Source: Bacteroidales bacterium (GTDB lineage Bacteria > Bacteroidota > Bacteroidia > Bacteroidales > WRGA01). From it: DNA of 5,737 nt. The stretch spans positions 1 through 5,737 of the forward strand of contig JAITHZ010000196.1 in the NCBI GenBank assembly GCA_031279795.1, read 5' to 3'. A program made the translations under genes and the position numbers. The notes beneath the pieces were generated by a model. That model did not search any database, was not told where the DNA came from, and was given only the letters and a program-made list of their open reading frames with translations. Below, one piece after another: positions 1-3,606 of the stretch (the stretch's first letter is position 1; every line of letters starts with the position of its first letter).

Positions 1-391
1 AGAAGGATGCACGCGGCGCTGGAATCTTTCCACCCGACGTTTCATCGGCGAAAACGGCAAATTGACAGGCGTAGAAGTCGCAGAAATTGAATGGAAAAAA
101 GACACTGCAGGACGCATGGTGATGACCGAAACCGGCAAGTCCGAAATTATTCCAGCAGAAATGGCGCTCCTGTCGATGGGATTTGTTCATCCCGTACATG
201 AAGGCCTGCTCAACCAGTTGGGCGTGGAATACGATGCACGCGGCAACGTAGCAGCTTCAACGCCCAACCGGACGTCGGTCGATAAAGTATTCGTTGCCGG
301 CGACGCCACGCGCGGCGCAAGCCTCGTCGTGTGGGCCATCGCATCCGGACGCCATGCCGCCGAAGCTATTGACGAATTTTTGAAAAAATAA
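1..391 (+). CDS. gltD: Glutamate synthase (NADPH) small subunit, C-terminal part
   Basis: This is the end of GltD, the FAD/NAD(P)H-binding small subunit of glutamate synthase. GltD passes electrons from NADPH to the large subunit GltB, which makes glutamate from glutamine and 2-oxoglutarate in the cytoplasm. The gene is cut by the window's left edge. The reading frame is open from base 2, and about 129 residues are visible; full GltD is usually near 450-490. Visible family features are RRFIGENGKLTGVEV in the NAD(P)H-domain region, then MALLSMGFVHPVHEGLL, and the C-terminal FAD-contacting motif VFVAGDATRGASLVVWAIASGR, whose GD pair normally contacts the FAD ribityl and phosphate. The protein ends in DEFLKK followed by TAA. 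The form (GFVHPV, TGRM-like insert) fits Bacteroidota GltD. The gltB gene would be expected upstream, outside the window. Other GltD-like oxidoreductases such as PreT are a less likely alternative. Confidence 0.93.
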   Translation, partial: EGCTRRWNLSTRRFIGENGKLTGVEVAEIEWKKDTAGRMVMTETGKSEIIPAEMALLSMGFVHPVHEGLLNQLGVEYDARGNVAASTPNRTSVDKVFVAGDATRGASLVVWAIASGRHAAEAIDEFLKK

Positions 392-410
392 CGCTGGTTG
401 ATTTTTTCAA

Positions 411-430
411 TGCCAGTAATGCCGCTGGCA
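411..430 (+). other. Small GC-rich hairpin just after gltD
   Basis: TGCCAG at 411-416 pairs with CTGGCA at 425-430 around an 8-base loop. It sits 19 bases after the gltD stop and is followed by a pyrimidine-rich stretch (acctctttct) rather than a clean T run. It could be a weak first terminator or an mRNA-end stabilising stem for gltD, but the hairpin at 478-509 is the better terminator. Confidence 0.3.
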
Positions 431-477
431 ACCTCTTTCTGCTCAGTTGTTCTGAACCAGACAAGCTAATTAAAAGC

Positions 478-509
478 AAATACCGTCTAATAAAAATCAG
501 ACGGTATTT
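478..509. terminator. Bidirectional terminator between gltD and ferredoxin
   Basis: AAATACCGTCT (478-488) and AGACGGTATTT (499-509) form a perfect 11-bp stem with a 10-base loop. The arms are A-rich on the left and T-rich on the right, so both strands give a stem ending in a short U stretch. It lies 86 bases past the gltD stop and 24 bases past the ferredoxin stop on the other strand. This is the expected place for one terminator to serve two convergent genes. Confidence 0.82.
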
Positions 510-533
510 TAAGATACAAGCAATTTCGGATAA

Positions 534-701
534 CTATCCCTGACTTATTGCTTCAGTCGGGCATACGCTGGCACAAGTGCCGCAATCCGTACAAATCGTC
601 GGGTCAATTATATAAATATCACCTTCAGATATTGCTCCTTCCGGACATTCGTCAATACATGTTCCACATGCGATACAATCTTCACTAATTACGTGAGCCA
701 T
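534..701 (-). CDS. 2[4Fe-4S] ferredoxin, 55 residues
   Basis: This complete small gene encodes a bacterial-type ferredoxin, a soluble cytoplasmic carrier of low-potential electrons. The start codon complements 699-701 (MAHVISEDCIACGTC...) and the TAG complements 534-536. Two classic cluster motifs are intact: C9-x2-C12-x2-C15-x3-C19-P and C37-x2-C40-x2-C43-x3-C47-P. In this family the first three cysteines of one motif plus the last of the other hold each [4Fe-4S] cluster. The length of 55 is normal for clostridial-type ferredoxins. There is no Shine-Dalgarno sequence (gaatttaattaaattaac precedes ATG), as is usual in Bacteroidota, and a good promoter lies upstream. It is divergent from tetR and the activase gene. 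Because HgdC-type activases are reduced by ferredoxin, it is a plausible electron donor for the neighbour; that link is inferred from position. Confidence 0.95.
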   Translation of the reverse strand: MAHVISEDCIACGTCIDECPEGAISEGDIYIIDPTICTDCGTCASVCPTEAISQG

Positions 702-747
702 AGTTAATTTAATTAAATTCGTTTTAGATAATCTTAATAATTAGAAT

Positions 748-761
748 TTTCAAATTTGAAA
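748..761. promoter_or_regulatory. 14-bp perfect palindrome at the ferredoxin transcript start
   Basis: TTTCAAATTTGAAA is perfectly self-complementary. It lies just downstream of the ferredoxin -7 element, a position where a bound repressor would block transcription. The nearby TTAGAAT at 741-747 repeats the half-site of the palindrome at 823-841. It is AT-rich, so chance cannot be excluded. No specific regulator can be named. Confidence 0.35.
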
Positions 762-769
762 TGCGGTTG

Positions 770-800
770 CAAAATTACAGTAAACTTTCACGAAAACAAG
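770..800 (-). promoter_or_regulatory. Bacteroidota-type promoter of the ferredoxin gene
   Basis: Read on the minus strand, CTTG (797-800) is followed by exactly 19 bases after its TTG and then TAATTTTG (770-777). This matches the Bacteroidota sigma consensus (TTG or TTTG near -33, TAnnTTTG near -7). The predicted transcript start is near 763, giving a leader of about 60 bases before the ATG at 701. The palindrome at 748-761 would lie at the transcript's first bases. Confidence 0.72.
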
Positions 801-822
801 GAAAAACGTGTAATTTGGTTTA

Positions 823-841
823 ATTTAGAATAATTCTAAAT
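823..841. promoter_or_regulatory. Candidate TetR operator, 19-bp palindrome
   Basis: ATTTAGAATAATTCTAAAT has two perfect 9-bp arms (823-831 and 833-841) around one central base. TetR-family dimers typically bind palindromes of about this size, usually in the divergent region next to their own gene. The site lies between the two divergent promoters, 23 bases upstream of the ferredoxin -33 element and about 55 bases upstream of the tetR -7 element. One site could thus influence both directions. Assignment to the adjacent regulator is inferred from position and symmetry. Confidence 0.55.
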
Positions 842-853
842 AACTGTTTTATG

Positions 854-869
854 TTAATCAAATGATTAA
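854..869. promoter_or_regulatory. Second inverted repeat, upstream of the tetR promoter
   Basis: TTAATCA (854-860) and TGATTAA (863-869) are perfect 7-bp arms separated by AA. The site ends about six bases upstream of the predicted -33 region of tetR, a position typical of an activator or a second repressor site. Its sequence differs from the 823-841 palindrome, so a different protein (for example a CRP/FNR-like regulator) is possible. CTGTTT occurs on both sides of it, at 844-849 and 875-880. Confidence 0.38.
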
Positions 870-874
870 AATGG

Positions 875-904
875 CTGTTTAAATCAAAAAACAAATTACC
901 TTTG
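875..904 (+). promoter_or_regulatory. Bacteroidota-type promoter of tetR-activase
   Basis: TACCTTTG at 897-904 is a perfect TAnnTTTG -7 element followed by C. The -33 position, 19 bases upstream, reads CTG (875-877) within CTGTTT, so that half is weak, which may mean the promoter needs help or is kept low. The predicted transcript start is near 911, leaving a leader of only about 25 bases before the tetR ATG at 936. Confidence 0.65.
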
Positions 905-935
905 CAGACGAAAATAGAACAATGAATTGGAAAAA

Positions 936-1550
936 ATGGAAAAAGACCTCAGCGCAGAAGAGCGAATAAAAAAAGCAGCACGCAAACTGTTTCACCAAAA
1001 GGGATTTGCAGGCACACGGACACGCGACATAGCGGAAGAAGCCGGTATAAATCTTGCGTTGCTCAACTATTATTATCGAAGTAAAGAAAAATTGTTTGAG
1101 CAAATTATGGATGAAAGTATCAAGAAAATATTCTTTGCAATTCAGCGGGTTATCAACGATCCCACGTCATCGTTAACCGAAAAGTTAGATGCAGTAGTCA
1201 CCTCCTATATTGATACGCTGATTGACAACCCGAACCTTCCGGGCTTTATACTGAGCGAAATACAGGCCAATCCCGAAAATTTTACACGACGAATTGGCTT
1301 ATCGGTAGAATTTATTCTCCAAACGGCTCTTTACCGTCAATTGAAAGAACATTGCGCTGCCAATGAGCATCTGCGTAACCTGAACGCATTGCACATTCCG
1401 CTGAACATGCTGTCGCTGGTGATTTTTCCATTTATTGCACGCCCATTACTGACCAATATTTCCGGCATGGATGAAAAACAGTTCGAAGCATTTGTTGCCG
1501 ACAGAAAAATATTGATTCGCAACTGGACAAAAATGATGCTTCATATCTAA
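936..1550 (+). CDS. TetR/AcrR-family transcriptional regulator
   Basis: This is a 204-residue cytoplasmic DNA-binding protein, a normal length for the family. The N-terminal domain has the TetR helix-turn-helix: RIKKAARKLFHQKGFAGT (10-27), then RDIAEEAGINLALLNYYYRS (30-49) with the signature Tyr-rich recognition-helix end and the following KEKLF. Residues from about 60 to 204 form a variable helical ligand-binding and dimerisation domain whose ligand cannot be read from sequence. I chose ATG 936 because it begins MEKDLSAEERIKKAA, the usual distance from the helix-turn-helix. An in-frame TTG at 927 would add three residues. It is first in an apparent operon with the activase (24-base gap) and divergent from ferredoxin. 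It probably controls itself, the activase and perhaps ferredoxin through the 823-841 palindrome. An acyl-CoA or CoA-linked ligand would suit the context, but that is speculation. Confidence 0.93.
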   Translation: MEKDLSAEERIKKAARKLFHQKGFAGTRTRDIAEEAGINLALLNYYYRSKEKLFEQIMDESIKKIFFAIQRVINDPTSSLTEKLDAVVTSYIDTLIDNPNLPGFILSEIQANPENFTRRIGLSVEFILQTALYRQLKEHCAANEHLRNLNALHIPLNMLSLVIFPFIARPLLTNISGMDEKQFEAFVADRKILIRNWTKMMLHI

Positions 1551-1574
1551 ATTAACCACATAAGCTGTTATATT

Positions 1575-3344
1575 ATGTCTCAAGTTTACAAAACAGGGTT
1601 GGATGTCGGTTCTACCACGTTGAAAATTGCTGTAATTGACGACAGTTGCGACATCATTTTCAGCGATTATTCGCGTCATCATGCCGATGTTCCTGATACG
1701 ATGAAGACGGTTTTCGGACGGTTGCTCGAAACATTGGGCGAGTGCCGGATTGAATTGATGGTAACCGGTTCGGCCGGAATGGGGTTGGCCGAACGTTATC
1801 AGATTCCTTTTTTACAGGAAGTAGTAGCTGCTTCCGAAGTGATTTCGCTAAAATATCCAGGCGTCCGCACCTTGATTGACATTGGAGGAGAGGATGCAAA
1901 GATGGTTTTCTTCGACGGCAAAAAAACGCCCGACATGCGCATGAACGGTAGTTGCGCTGGTGGAACCGGAGCTTTTATTGACCAAATGGCCACATTGCTC
2001 GGTATTCATGTGAGCGAGTTGAACGATTTAGCCGAAAAATCGACGCACATTTATCCAATTGCTTCCCGCTGCGGTGTTTTCTCGAAAACGGATATTCAAA
2101 ACCTGCTGGCCAGAAATATCTCGAAAGAAGACATTGCAGCTTCAATTTTCCACGCTGTTTGTTTGCAGACGATTACATCGCTGGCTCGTGGTCACGACAT
2201 TCAAACGGACGTTTTTTTCTGTGGCGGTCCGTTTGCATACATTCCTGCTTTACGAAAAGCATATGTTAAACTGTTGGGATTGAAGGAAAACGAATACGTG
2301 ATTTGCGAAAATGCTGCCGTAATTCCAGCCTACGGCTGTGCACTGTACAGCAAGCAGGAAAAACTGTCTATTCAACTGTCGGACTTCATCGCTGGCCTTA
2401 ATCGAAAGGAAGATGTACATTTCAAGGTTACCGACCGGCTCAACTCTCTGTTTGAGAGTGAAGAAGAATTTCATACATGGAAAAAAGAGAAAGAACAGCA
2501 TTTCATTGATGCCATTGAACTGGCCGATATGGAAGACGACACTTGTTATGTGGGAATTGACAGCGGCTCAACTACCACCAAAATTGTGGCAATTGACAGT
2601 AAGGAACGGGTAATATTCCGTTATTATGCAAAAAATCAAGGCAATCCACTCAAAGCCGTGAGCGAAGGCATCAACGAATTTCGGCAAAAAGCTGAAGAGT
2701 CAAGGAAAGCGCTGTCAATTGCAGGAAGCGGAGTAACCGGCTACGGGGAAGATTTGGTGAAAGCCAGCTTTGGAATCGAACATGGTCTGGTTGAGACAAT
2801 TGCACATTATTCTGCCGCTAAGAAATACGATCCCGAAGTTTCGTTTATCCTCGACATCGGGGGGCAGGACATGAAAGCTATCTTTGTAGAAAACGGTGCT
2901 ATCAATCGTCTGGAAATCAACGAAGCATGTTCATCAGGGTGCGGATCGTTTATCGAAGGATTTGCCGAATCGCTGGGACATTCCGCTGCCGATTTCGCCC
3001 TGCTGGCCTGCAAAGGAAAACTTCCATGCGATTTAGGTTCACGCTGCACCGTTTTCATGAATTCCAAAGTGAAACAGTTTCTGCGCGAAGGAGCAAGTCT
3101 AAACGACATTTCGGCTGGGCTGGCCTATTCTGTCGTCAAAAACTGCCTGTATAAAGTGTTGAAACTGAACAATACTGACCTGCTGGGAGAACATATTGTC
3201 GTACAGGGGGGAACGATGCGTAATCTGGCCGTTGTTCGCGCCCTGGAACTCGAAACAGGCAAAAGCGTCCGCTTCAGCGATATGCCCGAACTGATGGGAG
3301 CCTATGGAGCAGCGCTCTATGCGTTGAGGCATAACACGGCTTAA
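1575..3344 (+). CDS. Tandem acyl-CoA dehydratase activase (BadF/BadG/BcrA/BcrD family ATPase)
   Basis: This 589-residue protein has two ASKHA-fold ATPase domains of the HgdC/BcrA-BcrD family. Such activases take an electron from ferredoxin onto a [4Fe-4S] cluster and use ATP to inject it into a 2-hydroxyacyl-CoA dehydratase or benzoyl-CoA reductase. Domain 1 (about 5-258) has phosphate loop GLDVGSTTLK (8-17), VTGSAGMG (63-70), DIGGEDAK (102-109), NGSCAGGTGAF (124-134), ASRCGVFSKTD (163-173) and CGGPF (216-220). Domain 2 (about 324-585) has GIDSGSTTTK (327-336), IAGSGVTGYG (382-391), DIGGQDMK (427-434), NEACSSGCGSF (449-459), GSRCTVF (488-494) and VQGGTMRN (543-550). Cluster cysteines are C127 and C166, the positions known in HgdC, and C452 and C491, with the same 39-residue spacing. 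HgdC is a homodimer sharing one cluster; here the two halves could form it within one chain. A linker (about 262-322) is charged. Large relatives continue into DUF2229 and dehydratase-like domains, but this one ends cleanly after GAYGAALYALRH. No dehydratase lies in the window. Confidence 0.93.
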   Translation: MSQVYKTGLDVGSTTLKIAVIDDSCDIIFSDYSRHHADVPDTMKTVFGRLLETLGECRIELMVTGSAGMGLAERYQIPFLQEVVAASEVISLKYPGVRTLIDIGGEDAKMVFFDGKKTPDMRMNGSCAGGTGAFIDQMATLLGIHVSELNDLAEKSTHIYPIASRCGVFSKTDIQNLLARNISKEDIAASIFHAVCLQTITSLARGHDIQTDVFFCGGPFAYIPALRKAYVKLLGLKENEYVICENAAVIPAYGCALYSKQEKLSIQLSDFIAGLNRKEDVHFKVTDRLNSLFESEEEFHTWKKEKEQHFIDAIELADMEDDTCYVGIDSGSTTTKIVAIDSKERVIFRYYAKNQGNPLKAVSEGINEFRQKAEESRKALSIAGSGVTGYGEDLVKASFGIEHGLVETIAHYSAAKKYDPEVSFILDIGGQDMKAIFVENGAINRLEINEACSSGCGSFIEGFAESLGHSAADFALLACKGKLPCDLGSRCTVFMNSKVKQFLREGASLNDISAGLAYSVVKNCLYKVLKLNNTDLLGEHIVVQGGTMRNLAVVRALELETGKSVRFSDMPELMGAYGAALYALRHNTA

Positions 3345-3350
3345 GTATTT

Positions 3351-3355
3351 GGAGG
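3351..3355 (+). promoter_or_regulatory. Strong Shine-Dalgarno of the nim-like remnant
   Basis: GGAGG lies eight bases before ATG 3364 and begins six bases after the activase stop codon ends. No other start in the window has such a site (the ferredoxin, tetR and activase starts are AT-rich upstream). It supports 3364 as the original start and hints that this gene came from a lineage that relies on Shine-Dalgarno pairing. Confidence 0.65.
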
Positions 3356-3363
3356 ATAACGAA

Positions 3364-3557
3364 ATGAGACGGAAAGACAAAGAAATTATAAACATTGAGG
3401 ATAAAATAAATATTATTCATCAATGTACAGTTTGCAGGCTTGGTTTATCGGAAAATAATATGATTTTACGGAAGAAGAATTAAAAAATGTAATGGTATAT
3501 AAAATGGAAGTAAAAGAATTTACCGGAAAACAAAAGGAGTTTCCGGTAAAATGTTAA
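3364..3557 (+). pseudogene. Broken nim-like gene (pyridoxamine 5'-phosphate oxidase family), middle deleted
   Basis: Two pieces of one gene lie side by side in different frames. The first (3364-3462) starts MRRKDKEIINIEDKI and reaches CTVCRLGLSENNM, the usual beginning of NimA-like flavin-binding split-barrel proteins, where the M is normally followed by PYIVP. The second (3462-3557, one frame over) reads DFTEEELKNVMVYKMEVKEF, then TGKQKEFPVKC and a stop, the usual C-terminus of the same family. Together they hold about 64 residues of a normal 150-160, so roughly 90 codons are gone, including the flavin-contacting core. Translation from 3364 now runs into a stop at 3481-3483 after 39 residues. 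Family members bind FMN or haem, and some reduce nitroimidazoles; none of that can survive here. It follows the activase by 19 bases and is 27% GC (49 of 180 bases, 3361-3540), against about 50% in stretches of the activase I counted, which suggests a foreign origin. An assembly error is the main alternative. Confidence 0.78.
3519..3550. terminator. Bidirectional terminator overlapping the end of the nim-like remnant
   Basis: TTTACCGGAAA (3519-3529) and TTTCCGGTAAA (3540-3550) form a perfect 11-bp stem around a 10-base loop. On the minus strand it is followed by TTCTTTT and lies about 57 bases past the stop of the DUF5686 gene. On the plus strand it closes the tetR-activase-remnant unit but lacks a T run after the stem. 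The plus-strand arms encode part of the remnant's last residues (TGKQKEFPVK), so the terminator sits inside former coding sequence. Confidence 0.65.
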
Positions 3558-3606
3558 AGGAAAAAAGTAAAGATGCACGATATGACACGTCTTTTCGAGA
3601 TGCGAA

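Noticed and set aside
785..815. CACG ... CGTG inverted arms near the ferredoxin -33 element
   Set aside because: Only four paired bases with a loop of about 14, too weak to call a site in this AT-rich region.
879..1103. A 74-codon minus-strand frame over the tetR start
   Set aside because: Its Phe/Cys-rich product is the antisense of Lys/Glu-rich tetR codons, it covers the tetR promoter, and it has no promoter or family features.
2059..3154. Several 70-100-codon frames inside the activase gene
   Set aside because: All overlap a continuous, well-matched 589-residue protein and show no domain of their own.
3558..3606. Gap between the nim-like remnant and the DUF5686 stop
   Set aside because: Only 49 bases with no repeat, hairpin or reading frame worth listing.
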